From NCBI GenBank assembly GCA_016630955.3, contig CM049986.1, positions 2,790,001 to 2,854,000 of the forward strand: a stretch of DNA of 64,000 nt. Direction: 5' to 3'. Shown here piece by piece: positions 1 through 10,916 of this stretch. The stretch's first letter is position 1, and each line of letters starts with the position of its first letter. The DNA comes from Didymella arachidicola. Lineage: Eukaryota; Ascomycota; Dothideomycetes; Pleosporales; Didymellaceae. Below the pieces are notes generated by a model, which was not told the origin of the DNA, did no database searches, and saw only the letters and a program-made list of their open reading frames with translations. A program made the position numbers and the translations under genes.

Positions 1-890
1 CCCCTGATGGAGCTCTTGATGACTCTAGGTCGCTCGAGAGGAGCGCGAGGATGGAAGAGCGGTGGAACCGGAGGGATGCCGCCACCAGGTACTGCAAAGT
101 AGGCTGGGGCATGACCACGACTAGGGCGGCGAGGCACTCCAGAAGGCCTGTCATGGTAACCGAGGCTCGTATCAGAGGGAATCCTCAGCCTTTGTGCCTG
201 ATGCTGGATGTGTCCTTGGCTGCCATGGCCGTGCAAGCGTTGCGTGGCATCGCTCAAGGCCGGTGATGCTGGTCGATACGAAGGGCGACGGAGCCTAGCG
301 GGGTATATGTACGGCGACCTCGGACGCTGGATATGCTCAGGGCCGCGCAGACTGCCTAAGGATCTGTTACTTGAAAGCCTGAAGGTCGGCTGAGTAGTCG
401 TGGTCATGGAGAACGATCGTTGGCTGTCCCTGTTATTGCGACTGCTCCGGTGGCGAGTCGGAATGAGAGGCGATGATCCCGGAAGGTTCATCACCGTGGG
501 TGAGAGCGTATCAGCCACGTAATGAGGACCTGACGGCTCTCGCGTGGAGGTGCGTCGAGGTGCCGAAGAGGATGAAGGCCACTGTCGGTGGTGCCTGCTC
601 GTACGGCTAGAGGTGGCAGACATGGAGGAGGCCGTGGAGAGCCTGCTGCTCGCTCCTCGGCGCTGCGGAGCTCGAGGTACGTTGCCCATGCCGGAGAGAT
701 CTCCAGTGAGGCCCACGACGTTGCCCATCTCTGTCGAGGTACGTAGCATGGACATGACGCCAGGTGCGGATGCTAGGAGATCCTGCTTGTCAGCTCCGCC
801 ATGAGCTCTGTAGGCGGCTCGAGACATAGCGGACGTGTTCGATGCCCTGCTGGTACGGCCGCTGGCATTGGGGTCTCGCTCGGCGAGCAT
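1..890 (-). CDS. Ser/Arg-rich hypothetical protein, partial (runs off left edge)
   Basis: Read on the minus strand from the ATG at 890 there is no stop codon all the way to base 1, giving at least 296 codons and no C-terminus inside the window. The composition is rich in Ser, Arg, Pro and Thr with many RS/SR dipeptides and no predicted membrane segment, so it is probably largely disordered. The same frame stays open upstream of 890 (to about 945 the reading still looks protein-like, PDQFGHILDL just before the Met), so an upstream exon ending with an AG acceptor near 925-945 is likely and 890 may be an internal Met. A random frame of about 55% GC would rarely stay open this long. I do not recognise the family. 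Confidence 0.6.
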   Translation of the reverse strand, partial: MLAERDPNASGRTSRASNTSAMSRAAYRAHGGADKQDLLASAPGVMSMLRTSTEMGNVVGLTGDLSGMGNVPRAPQRRGASSRLSTASSMSATSSRTSRHHRQWPSSSSAPRRTSTREPSGPHYVADTLSPTVMNLPGSSPLIPTRHRSSRNNRDSQRSFSMTTTTQPTFRLSSNRSLGSLRGPEHIQRPRSPYIYPARLRRPSYRPASPALSDATQRLHGHGSQGHIQHQAQRLRIPSDTSLGYHDRPSGVPRRPSRGHAPAYFAVPGGGIPPVPPLFHPRAPLERPRVIKSSIR

Positions 891-1809
891 CGTGAGGTCT
901 AAGATGTGACCAAACTGATCAGGATGCGGTGCTGGGCGTGGAAAGAGCTGTGGCAGTAGGGAGTGTGGGCAGTGATAATGTGGGTGATAGTGGATTGACC
1001 AAACAAGGGGACGCCGCTGAAGGGGAGGCTATCCAAAAACAAACGAGTGACTGCAGCTCTACCCTCACCTTCACGCAACCAAGAGAAGAGCGATGTTGAC
1101 GATAGACAAGCAGGGTGCAAGGAGAGAGAAGAATTGAGGTGCGCTTGAGAGAAAAGACGCTCCCCTTGCACGAGCTGGTCCTGCCTCCTTTGCTGAGGCA
1201 AGAGCCATGCCACAACACCACGACGCGCAGAGGGGTAGCAACAACGGCTTGCAATGACGAGAATAGGAAGTTACAGCCCTGAGGAAGGAGCACCAATTTA
1301 AGCACGATCGAGTGGCATGGCAGCCACTCCGATATTGGGCACCTACCTATCTGCCTCATCGAAGACTCAACGTCTGGTGCTCCTTCGCGCTCCGGCAGGC
1401 TCCATAGACCACCTGCAACAGCCCCTGCTCATTTTGGTCTTGAATGCACCTACACAGTCTTACCACATCCCCCCAGAGTCTGCTAGGCGAGACTGACGAC
1501 AAACTTTTCTGAGAGAGCAACGTTCTTATACCTCTCTCTTGCTCGTTCTTCCTATCGCCGCTCGGAGATCTGCGGAGGTCATTGCACACACTTGACATTA
1601 TGGCATGGACATTACAACTAGGAACAAAGGAAACCATGTACAGATTGTATGTACCCAGACGCTAGATGCCGGAAAGCCAGGAGACAAGAACGTGGTATAT
1701 GCAAACCAAAGGACGCCCAACGAGCAAACACAAGGGTATATGGCTGGGAGATGCCAACACAGACAACGCCCGCTGTAAATGAGACAAAGCAAATGTGAGG
1801 GTATATGGT
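891..1809. other. Unassigned stretch between two minus-strand genes
   Basis: Several short minus-strand frames overlap here but none shows recognisable motifs. The part next to 890 may contain 5' exon(s) and leader of the partial gene to the left. The remainder would be leader plus the 3' flank of the gene ending at 1810. Confidence 0.4.
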
Positions 1810-3584
1810 TCACTCCGCAATGGTATGTATGTCGTTCTTCTTTTTGGTGAAAAAACGCCTGAGCGACTGAAGACTGCTCCGCTTGAGCAGTTTCTTACTT
1901 GTCGCTTCTGAATAAGTGCTGATGGAGGTTGGTGGCCTGTCTGGAGGTTCGGCAGACTTCATAGACCGCAAGTTCGAACTTGATGGCGTCGGCGTACCTC
2001 CTAACCGGCCAGACATCGACTGTTTTGGTGTGTGCTGTGCACTGCTTGGGAACAAGCCGAACTGGGCGCTCGACGACGCTGAGCGCGGAGGCGCTGTACT
2101 AGCCGGCGTCATGATCGAAGCTCCTGACAATGAAGAGTAAGCTGAGTCCTTTGCTGTCATAGGCGGACTATCCCCTTCTTTCTGCGTCGAGCGCCGATGA
2201 CCGTGTTTGTGGCTGATGCGACTCGGCTCTGTCTGGGATAGTACGGCAGCCTTACGTTGTTCATCGCTGTGCCAGGCTTCGTGATGATACTCAGGCTGCT
2301 TCGGTGTAGACTGAGTTGGTACATGCACGTTCGGGCGAGGCGCAGTTGCCTGAGGTGAGGCCGTAGTTTCAGCCTTCGGTTGCGCGTTTCCGGCCATGTA
2401 TGGATTTACAGGCTCCGGCTGCGGCTGATAATGCGGTACTCGTGAAATCGGTCGACCACGGGGCTCGTTATCAGGAGGTGTTCTTGTGTCTTCTTGCGGA
2501 ACGGCAAGAATCACAGGCACTTGCGGAGTAGGCGGTATGGGAAGAGGCTTGTTCTGCGATCCTTTGCGTGATGGACGGCGGCCATTGTCACGCAAATTCG
2601 ATCTGGAAGAATTCCGAGAGGAAGAAGTGGTTGCAATCTGTGCAAGGTTAGCATCGACCTTCAAGGTCACGGTGGCACACATACCAAGCTGCGTCGACTC
2701 GCAGCACCGCAGCGCTTCTCGATTTCATTGCAGTAGCTACTAACTTGGACAAGCATCGTGCCGAGTCGCTCTGCTTTCGTCACCAAGCTCTGCAAGAATT
2801 GGGCCCAGCCACCTGTATTTCCACACATGGCCGAGTATATGCGTCCAACATCTTCGTTATGATACGCCCATTCGTCGCCGATGTCACGAAGGTAGAGCTC
2901 GAGTTCGTGGTTGGCATCTTGGTAGATGCTGATATCGATGAGGTAGTCGTTGAGCAACTGCGACATGCGATTGATGGTTCGCTCGATGGTGATGTTCCCA
3001 TCGAGAAGCGAGGCTCGGTATGCACGATCGTCGAGAAGGCGGTCGAATTCGTTGACGTGTTCCATGGGGACTCGCAGGCACTTGTGCCGGAAGAGCATGT
3101 CCTTCAAGCTTTGCTCAAGGTCCTCATTCGCGCGCTGCAGGAAGCTGTCGAGCTCATTGACGTGTTTCAAGAGGATATCGGCGACGTCGGCGGTTGACTT
3201 CTCCAGGCGCTGGTGCAGCAGGTGGACACCGAAGACGATCTGGGTGATGGTCTTCAGCAAGGGGTGGTGTTTGCCCTTTGGGTGATGCCGCCAATGGCAG
3301 CTGTACGTGTAATTGTACGAGAGCTCCTCGGCATCGGCTTCCCTGCACAGCAACTGCTGGCGAGTCTTGACGCCTCTACCAGGCGTCTTGAAGGGCACGA
3401 AGCCTGTCTCGCCCGTCGCATCAAGCATCGACTCTTCGAAGGCGGCCTGCATCGACGGCAGGGGGTGGATGGGGAAAGTCGCCGTCATGATGGATGTGTC
3501 GCGCGCCTCCTGCCATTCGAAGGGATCACGGTGGTGGTCGAGGCTTCGCCGCCCGCGCTGGGAGGCTCTGCGAAGAGGGACCAT
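1810..3584 (-). CDS. Conserved-looking hypothetical protein, two exons
   Basis: Exon 1 is 3584-2685 and exon 2 is 2637-1810, separated by a 47-nt intron (2684-2638) with GTATGT donor, GCTAAC branch-like motif and CAG acceptor; splicing joins the sequence in phase 0. The product is 575 aa. The N-terminal half (about residues 40-300) is helical and charged, with regularly spaced Leu and Asp/Glu and a Cys-Asn-Glu-Ile segment just before the splice. The C-terminal half is low complexity, rich in Pro, Ser and Gln, ending in a basic patch (KKLLKRSSLQ...FFTKKK). An internal Met at 3488 is an alternative start. No catalytic motif, signal peptide or membrane segment is visible, and I do not recognise the family. 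Confidence 0.75.
2638..2684 (-). other. 47-nt spliceosomal intron
   Basis: It begins GTATGT, carries TGCTAAC about 12 nt before the CAG, and removes the stop and frameshift separating the two coding blocks of the 575-aa hypothetical protein. Confidence 0.85.
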
Positions 3585-4333
3585 GGAACAAGTCCAGGGC
3601 TGGGGATGCGGCGCCCGAGTTGCCCAAACGGTCAGCGCTCGTGCTGTTCCCCCGGATTCCGAAGAGGCAGTCGCCCGTTATATCACACACTCAGTCTCGG
3701 GCCTAGACAATTCAGGGCTGAGCACTGCGCATAAGCATGAGACACGTCAAGGCACAATTCCAGACTGTGAGCCTGAGGCAGGAGTGCCCGATGTACCAGG
3801 GTGCGGCGTTCGGCAGCCCACCGGCTGTTCTAGCAGTCTTCAGCGGCCAGTGAGGGCTGCCGCATGCTGGTGAGGGTTGGGGTCGCGAAAGGGGCTGCAC
3901 GCTGCAAAAGCACACAGGGGAAGCGCAGCGGAAGGGCGCGGCAAAAAACGAGGGTGCGAGTGCGGTCAGGGTCAGGGCGCAGGTGTCTCCGGTACTGCGT
4001 GAGTCGCCTGCGGTCATCAGCTCACAGCTGACGATCGCCCGCAGGATGCCGCCGTTTCTGCTGGCCAGGAGGTCGCTGCATGGGCGTCTGAGCTTCGCAG
4101 TAGCGGCCGAATTAAGGTACGGTTCAGCGCGGGCGGGGAGGCGTTCATCCACACCAAAAACACGAACCACACGGACGCGCAGCTGCGCGGAATTAGGCAC
4201 GTAAGGTTCCAGTGCTGCGACTTTGTCTTCGAGCCATTGTGCGCCGCCTCTCCAACGTGTTTTGGTTCAAAGGTTCACGTGCTGGGCGTACGCGCGCTGT
4301 GGCCCCTCCCTGTGCGACGCAGCAGGCATCGGC
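3585..4333. promoter_or_regulatory. Divergent intergenic region between two hypothetical genes
   Basis: About 750 bases separate the minus-strand start at 3584 from the plus-strand start at 4334. A frame continues upstream of 4334 to an ATG at 4223, but its residues are Cys- and Arg-rich and not convincing. No clear TATA box or repeat was seen. Confidence 0.4.
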
Positions 4334-5626
4334 ATGCAGACCTCAGCACCCGATCGCGAAGAGACACCCCCCTTCACCACGCCTGAGGCCTCTATGGGGG
4401 AGCAACAGTCCGAATCGCCTGCGTTGCCTGACTCAGTCGAGGCCAGCTCAGGAAGGATTGACCCGCTAGCTGCAAAGGCTGCGAAGCGAATAGCTGATGT
4501 CATCAACGACTTCAAGCGCGAGCTCGACACGCGCGACGGCATCTGGGCACACGTCCAGGGGTCTGTGGAATTGGCACTGAAGTTTGGCAGCGGTCCCACA
4601 GTCTATACATTGACCATCACGCCCGACGATGATGGTGACGAGTATCCTGTCACAGTGGATGCTGCTCTGAAGAAACCCGAAGTCATCACAATCGACGACG
4701 CGACTCCAGAAGCGCAGCCCGACTTCCAGCCCACGCGACGCGCCTCCGATGCGGAACTCGAGAAAGACATCGTTTCACGCAGGAAGCGGAAGCTAGACAG
4801 TGGCGACGATGAAACGAACAAGCGCCAGCGCACCGGCAGCGAAAGAGACGAAACAGATGATGAAGACATCATGCCCCTGATCACGAAAGAAGATCTCGAC
4901 GATCTTCTGGTCAAACTTCGGGAGGATATCCAGGAGGACACGACCGAGACAGTCAACCATGTACAACGCCTGCTTCGACGCTTCAAAGAAGAATGGCATG
5001 AACAAACGAAGCGCGACTTCGACCGAACACAAACACTACAATCAGGGGGGCCCTTCCGCAACTCGACATCTACGGCCGGCGCGGGCCCCGGCACGTCATT
5101 CCCATCATCTGACGGCGACCGCGACGATGCCAATGCCTCGATAACGGAAGTCATTCGCAGAGAAACTGGACTGCTGTCGCGGCAAATTAAATGGGTAGAG
5201 GACTGCAGACGAGTGGCCAACGATGCCCACGTCCAGCGCGAAGACACGTGGCGGACCTCATCCGCCGGTTTCCACGACCAGCAGCGGCAGGATCGCGAGA
5301 ACTTTCAGAATCGAATACTACACGAAACCACCGTGCAGTCGCAGACGTTGAACCAAATTATGAACGAGGTCAAAGCAATCGGGCTGTATGCACAGAACAT
5401 GAAATGGGAGACGCCAAGCTATCTGAACCACGTGCCCAACGTCTCACCGCAGATACCCACGCCCCCTTCTTTTCCTTCCCGACCAGTGCCGCCAGCGTTC
5501 CCTACCCAGCCTGCACAGCCTGCACAGCCTAGGCGCGCCCCCTCTTCCGGGCCGAGACAGCCTGCTCAACAGCCAACACACTTTACATGGAAGACGGGTC
5601 GTGGTCCAGGCACACATAATGGGTGA
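4334..5626 (+). CDS. Hypothetical protein with charged central coiled-coil-like region
   Basis: Single exon, 430 aa from the Met at 4334; an in-frame ATG at 4223 would add 37 Cys/Arg-rich residues that I consider untranslated. Visible regions are an acidic, disordered N-terminus, a basic nuclear-localisation-like stretch (RRKRKLDSGD...KRQR) near residue 160, a charged helical region with Asp/Glu/Gln/Arg heptad-like spacing between about 180 and 360, and a Pro/Gln-rich C-terminus ending in Gly-Arg-Gly-Pro. The layout suggests a nuclear or scaffold protein, but no domain is recognised, so no function is assigned. Confidence 0.7.
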   Translation: MQTSAPDREETPPFTTPEASMGEQQSESPALPDSVEASSGRIDPLAAKAAKRIADVINDFKRELDTRDGIWAHVQGSVELALKFGSGPTVYTLTITPDDDGDEYPVTVDAALKKPEVITIDDATPEAQPDFQPTRRASDAELEKDIVSRRKRKLDSGDDETNKRQRTGSERDETDDEDIMPLITKEDLDDLLVKLREDIQEDTTETVNHVQRLLRRFKEEWHEQTKRDFDRTQTLQSGGPFRNSTSTAGAGPGTSFPSSDGDRDDANASITEVIRRETGLLSRQIKWVEDCRRVANDAHVQREDTWRTSSAGFHDQQRQDRENFQNRILHETTVQSQTLNQIMNEVKAIGLYAQNMKWETPSYLNHVPNVSPQIPTPPSFPSRPVPPAFPTQPAQPAQPRRAPSSGPRQPAQQPTHFTWKTGRGPGTHNG

Positions 5627-5728
5627 GCGGTTCACAAGATGTATCGTCACTCAGACAGCGGGCATGCAGATGTTGAGGGCAGTGGAGTACAAGAGCTTGG
5701 GTTATATAGAAGGCTTCAATCTCTAGGT

Positions 5729-7192
5729 CTACCATCCCCTCCACCTTGGCCAAACGTCGACGACCTCGTTTCCTCCCAGTTCCGAATCTACAATAAAATA
5801 CCACCCAAACCCCGCACCAGCAACGCAGGCATGGTTTGGCCAGACCTCGATCTTGTCCCCAACGGAAAGCTCACTGCACTGACCCTGGTCGCCCTCCCAA
5901 GTCAGTATACCATGTTCTTGACTGATGCGCCCCACTATCCAGCCTGTCTTCTCCCCTCGTTCATCATAGACCGATGGCGTCTTCGAGTTGCCTAGCGATC
6001 CTGTCACGATACCCCACCCAGGATAGCTCTTACATGGCTCCCTGCCCATCGCGAGACTGCCTGCCGAGACCAAAGCCTCGGGTCTTTCACGCTCGGTGTA
6101 GACAGACGTGACCTCGACAAGCATACGAATTGCAATAGCGTCCTTGTTGAGCGGCTGGAACCCTTCTGCTGCCGCTCCATCAGCTGGCCGAGCATGTGTA
6201 GCAACCTGCTGGCAGTCAAGGAGCGGGTATACACCAGCATGCAGCTCGACAGCGAATTGCTGCTTCAGCCTCTTCAACAACGTATAGAACTGATCTACCT
6301 TAGGCGAAGACGAAGAGAGCATGTTCTGCGCTGCGGTCGCTGTAGGCGTCGCCCCGATACTCAGCACCAGCTCCTTGCGCACGCTGTCCGGAACTGCGCG
6401 AGCAGCTTCTTCCAGGCCTGCGAGTTCATCAATTAGCCCCGATGCGGCGTCATCCTCGTTGTTCCCGGCGTACGAGTGTCCGAAGTGACTGTAGAATCCC
6501 TTTAACACGACCGCGTCGCCACCGTTTCTGCTGACATCTTTCCCAAGGACAGCATCGACGAGGGGCTTGAACTTTGGACTCGATGTCGTGATGCCAGCGC
6601 GGTGATACCCGGTGTCTATCTTGATGAACACGCCGATCCGCTTCTCAGGCTGGAAGTCGCCATGTAGCATCAACGCATGATGGAACTTGGCAAAAGCATC
6701 GGTGTTGTCGATAATGACGTTGACACTTCCGGGCTGCAGGCTGTTCGCAAGACGGATAAGTCGTGGCACCGCCCCCTGAGGCACGGGTACACCGTACAGA
6801 ATCTATACGTATCAATACGATCTACCACTCGTCTCTATTCATGAGTGCAGACTCACACCAGCGTCTCTTCCCCTTTGCTGTTGCTCCCTGACGTACTCGG
6901 CCAGATTCTCTGCTTCAGCGAGTGTGCTGACAATGAACTGTGCAGGTGAGTCTTCCAGCCCTGGCAGCCCGTCGCCGACCTGGATGCGCGACAGCTCCAG
7001 TGTTTTGTGCGATTTGACATGTGCTCTGAAGCCAACGTCTAGCTTTTTGCAGATTTGAAGCATGGCTGTGCAATTCTTCTTGATGAGATTGCGGTCGAGG
7101 AGTATGGAAGGTGTAGGTAGATCGACTAGTTTCTGCCCGAGGAAGCTTTGTTTGAGCGATATGATATCGGAGAGGGGATAGTTGAGCGCCAT
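5729..7192 (-). CDS. DSD1: D-serine dehydratase-like PLP/zinc enzyme
   Basis: Two exons (7192-6857, 6802-5729) around a 54-nt intron give 469 aa. The N-terminal half is an alanine-racemase-type fold III PLP barrel: the motif HVKSHKT around Lys60 is the expected Schiff-base lysine, followed by GILYGVPV directly across the splice. The C-terminal beta domain carries VWPNHAC, whose His436 and Cys438 match the zinc ligands of eukaryotic D-serine ammonia-lyase, which converts D-serine to pyruvate and ammonia. Both key sites are intact and the length is in the range of the family. It lies 102 bases from the 3' end of the convergent coiled-coil hypothetical. Substrate is inferred from family; D-threonine aldolase-like relatives are the alternative. 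Confidence 0.9.
6803..6856 (-). other. 54-nt spliceosomal intron in DSD1
   Basis: GTGAGT donor and TAG acceptor. Removal joins ...GRDAG to ILYGVPV... in phase 0. The intron holds an in-frame TGA. Confidence 0.85.
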
Positions 7193-7924
7193 TGTGGAGA
7201 GCTTGTGGAATGGGGTCTGGAAGCTTGTGGGTGGGCTGGAGAAGGATTAGACAAAACTCGCAGATCAAAGTTGTGTGCTTTGCGGTTTCGAATCAAAAAT
7301 CTTTTGAGTTGTCCCTCTTTGTAGATGTTACTTCCCTTGCTGGCGATGTTTTCCTGCGGGAAAGTACATCGGCCGCGCAGTCTGCGACAAAGTTCCACCT
7401 GCCGATGGCGAACAAGTCTGGTCGCCTGGTTCTGCTCTGAAACGATAAGCCGCGGACGAGCAGGATTGGCTACGCCGCTGCTAGTGGTACCGCTTCGGTA
7501 AGAAAGCTGGGGGTAATCGAGACGTATGGTGATCAGGAGGGCGAAGATTCAGAAAACCCGGGTCAGGCCTTGGACAACAGATGAGGTCGGATTTGAAGCT
7601 TATCAGTTTTCTGGGGGCTCCAACTTGTGATATGCTGGGGGTAATAGTGTAGCGTTGGAGTTGCGGCGGACATTGAATGTCCAAATTGAGGGTGGGGCGA
7701 AGTGGGGGTGAGGCTGATGTTGTGGCTACCAGTGAGCTTGCTGTTCCGAGCCTGAGCCTGGAGACAGGCACACGAGGCATTGAACACAATGAATAAAGAT
7801 CTTGATGCTAACACTTGATCTATCTCGGGTTGCAATTCACGGCAACTACATGTTCTCCTACTTTCGACAGCAGGCGTCGTATACTCGCCCAACATGTGTA
7901 TCAGCGCCAGCAGGATGCGTCGTT
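7193..7924. other. Intergenic region upstream of DSD1
   Basis: About 730 bases between the DSD1 start and the YVC1 stop. Only short unsupported frames occur; no RNA gene or repeat was recognised. It should include the DSD1 promoter and the YVC1 3' untranslated region. Confidence 0.4.
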
Positions 7925-10307
7925 CTACGGAACCGGCCCTGGCCATGCACTACTCAATCGTCTCCGCCTGGTCAAGACGCTACCCGGACTGATACTACGG
8001 CTGACCCCTCCAGTACCCTGGGCGAAACTATTCTCGAGGATCGCATCCTCCAGGTCATCTTCCTCTTCTATCCTCTCAATCACCTCTCGCGGTGCCTCTT
8101 CTTCAAACACAGCTTGAAGATCAGCATGTGGACTCATCTTACTCCAACTCCAGAAACCACCATCGAACAACCACTTCGAGCGCTTCGTTGGTCCCGGGCC
8201 GCTGACGTTGCGTCTGCGCGAAGATTTCCACAACGTGCGACGCTCATGCCATGCTATCGCGAGCAAGAATGGTGCGTTAAGGACACGAATAGCTGTGATG
8301 TTGATCTTGTGAAACCACCGTGGTGTCAGGATGAATTTAAGAGGCAGCAGCACAACGAAAGCAAGAAGGTTGAAGGGCGGGCGATACGCGAAAAGTGTGT
8401 CGGACTTGACGCCTTCGAACGTCATGACTGCTCGGCGGAATTGAATCTCGGCCGTCGAATCAGCGGCAATCTTCGAAAATGTGTTGGAGAGGATAGAAAC
8501 CAGAACAGTCAAAAAGAGTGTGTTACCGATGAACGCGTAGATGACCATCAGCACCGGACCGAGGATCTCGTGAAATGTGGGGGCCTCGTCGATTCCCGTG
8601 CCGTCCAGTCCGAACCATATCCAAAGCATCCATTTGGAGATGGTAATGACGTTGGGTGCATCGGCATCTGTAGCAGGATTGCTATTACTGAGCCACTTCA
8701 GCGCCAGCAAGAAGCCGCCGAAGCACCAGAACGCTATTAAACTAAGAGCGGTGAACTCTTTGACCATAGCTCGTAGAGCTATGAACAGCATGTTCTCCGG
8801 CATCAAGTTGAAGGCGATCCTTGGAAACAAGATGGGCGATGCTATCGCTAGAACGTCCAGAGCCTGACGACCTGTCTCATCGTTCCCAAGGACCCATCCA
8901 TGCACACGCATCCAGAAATAGATGATGTAGATGCCCGCGAAAGTCACATCGAGGAATGCCCAGAGCTCTTGAGTGTGGACTTCCCATCCGTGTTCGAGAC
9001 AAGACACCAGCTCATCAAGCACCCAACCGCCTCCATACAACAAGAAAACGACTTCCGCTGTCGTCAGTGTATGATCGATGCGTTCGTGCATACACCAACA
9101 GTAGAGTGCAAGAAGGACTACGAATTGGACCACCTCAAGAAAATTGCGTGTTCGTGGTACCATGAGACGATACTGATTCAGCAGTGGAGCTTTGCGTGGA
9201 TCGTATAGCGAGATCGGCTTGTGCTTGTAATGGTCTGGGATGATATCGATAAAGGTCGTTGGTGTATACACAATACGCCCACGGTAAACAGCGTCAATGA
9301 CCTTTTGGCTTGCCGAGCTACTCAACAGGACCTTACTTTCGGAGACGATGGCAACTTCGAGAGCTGTCAACTTACCTTCATAGTCGCCTTGGCCTTGGTA
9401 TTCCGAGAAGTGGCGAGGCGGAGTGACTTCGTCTGGAGCGCCTTGGAAAGGCCAAAACGGCGCGACGAGAACCTGTGCTAGTAATAGTAGCCCCGGCTTC
9501 CCCGTACCGTCCTCGTCATGGCGACGCAAGACCTTCATAGCGACAAGCTCGCATAAGTTCGCCCTAGTCAGATCAACTGTCTGGTGGTGCTGTTGAAATT
9601 GCTGTTCTCGTAGAAACTGCATACGATTGACCAGCAAACAGTATACTAACGCCTATCAGCAGTGACCATATGTAAAAGTTCGAGCACTTACCAATAGAGA
9701 TGTCATCTTCGTCATAGAGTCGGTCAACAAGGGGTTTGACGATCAGGACATTCATACGTGGTTCTCGTAGCTGCTCCGAGGTATATGGGTCTTCTATTAC
9801 CGCCAGTACGAGGCGTCGGATACTGATGATAGTCAGTGGGTTGGTTGACTTGTTGAGAGTCATCACGCTTACGTACCGGTGGATGTTGTAATACACTTGG
9901 AGTTCTGAGTGTGGATAGGGCGCAAAGACCTCCCTTGGACCTGCTGGCGTCCCCATACCATTGAAGCAGCCATCGGAGCCCGCATGATCCTCATCGGGGA
10001 GTAGAGTTTCTTGCTCCTCGCGACTTTTGGCTGCACGTAGAGCATCGCTCAGTGTCCTTTGAGTTTCCGTAAGATGAGGCCTCCTAAGGTGCCCGTTCCG
10101 GAACTCGATGTGTCGTGACGACTTTCGCTGTTCTGGCGATGGTCTTCGCTTGGGTGAGACATCACCGCCATTGCTGTGCACAGCAGTGCTCTCAACGCTA
10201 TCGCGACTGCTGTAAATTGAGGTCAATCTAGGCCGTGGGAACGTGCCGTATGCGGAACCGCCGGCGGTGTTGTTGCTCCAATCTGGGTTCGATGTTGGGC
10301 CAGACAT
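7925..10307 (-). CDS. YVC1: Vacuolar TRP-type cation channel YVC1
   Basis: Three exons (10307-9877, 9822-9692, 9645-7925) give 760 aa. Splicing creates YNIHRIRRLVLAV and DISIVYCLLVNR, both continuous with the fungal YVC1 pattern. The N-terminus is long, polar and disordered; the middle has a series of hydrophobic segments (about residues 330-600) including a pore-like stretch with WIWFGLDGTGID; the C-terminus has an acidic cluster (EEEDDLEDAILEN). The family releases calcium from the vacuole on osmotic or mechanical stimulus, with acidic C-terminal residues implicated in calcium sensing. The gene is intact and is read in the same direction as DSD1 and the OPT transporter. Confidence 0.9.
9646..9691 (-). 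other. 46-nt intron in YVC1
   Basis: GTAAGT donor, TAG acceptor. The split codon becomes Val, giving DISIVYCLL. Confidence 0.85.
9823..9876 (-). other. 54-nt in-frame intron in YVC1
   Basis: GTACGT donor, CTGACT branch-like motif, CAG acceptor. Length is a multiple of three and it has no stop, so unspliced RNA would still translate with 18 extra residues. The spliced IHRIRR join fits the family much better. Confidence 0.8.
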
Positions 10308-10916
10308 ATGAGACCCCCGAGTACAGGTGAATATTAGGATGAAATGTATTCAAGCCAGGTCAAGTCCGGTTGACACAACGCGTAGAATCCTCCGATAAGG
10401 CCTGCCGTTCTAGGATTGGAAGCCGCTAGGATTGGGTCGGTGCGCTGCAGGTGTCGAGTGCAGAGTCCGGTATCGACGCGCAGTCTTCTCCGAAAAAGCA
10501 CAGCCGTGATTGTGAATGCCCTTCGAACGAAGCAGACTTTGATGTTTGCAGGTGATGACCTTGACGTGGGGGAACTGAGGGCGAAAGACCACCGTGCAGC
10601 GCAACTGATCTTCGTTTCGAATCCCACGCTAGCATGAAAGAGGGCAAGTTGACCGCAGCCCCACACGTCACAACGCAGGCGCGGCCAGACACCAAACCTG
10701 TGTCGCACCTGCATGCTGAAATCACCCAAATGATTGGCCAGCAGCCTATCTTTGTCTACTGTGTATTCTGTATGCACGGGGTTGCACAATGCCGAGTCTA
10801 ATGATCTCTACGATGCCCTGGTATCTGAGTGCGACATGATTTTTGCTTCCCGGTGTTCAGTGTTCATGGTGACTAACAACATATCAATTGGCCTTCTGTG
10901 CCTATGTACCAGAACA
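10308..10916. other. Intergenic region upstream of YVC1
   Basis: About 610 bases between the YVC1 start and the OPT stop. Frames of 60-150 codons on both strands lack any motif and overlap one another, so I see no gene. Confidence 0.4.

Noticed and set aside
10334..10789. A 151-codon minus-strand frame upstream of YVC1
   Set aside because: It overlaps other frames of similar length, has Cys/Arg-rich random composition and no motif or splice partner.
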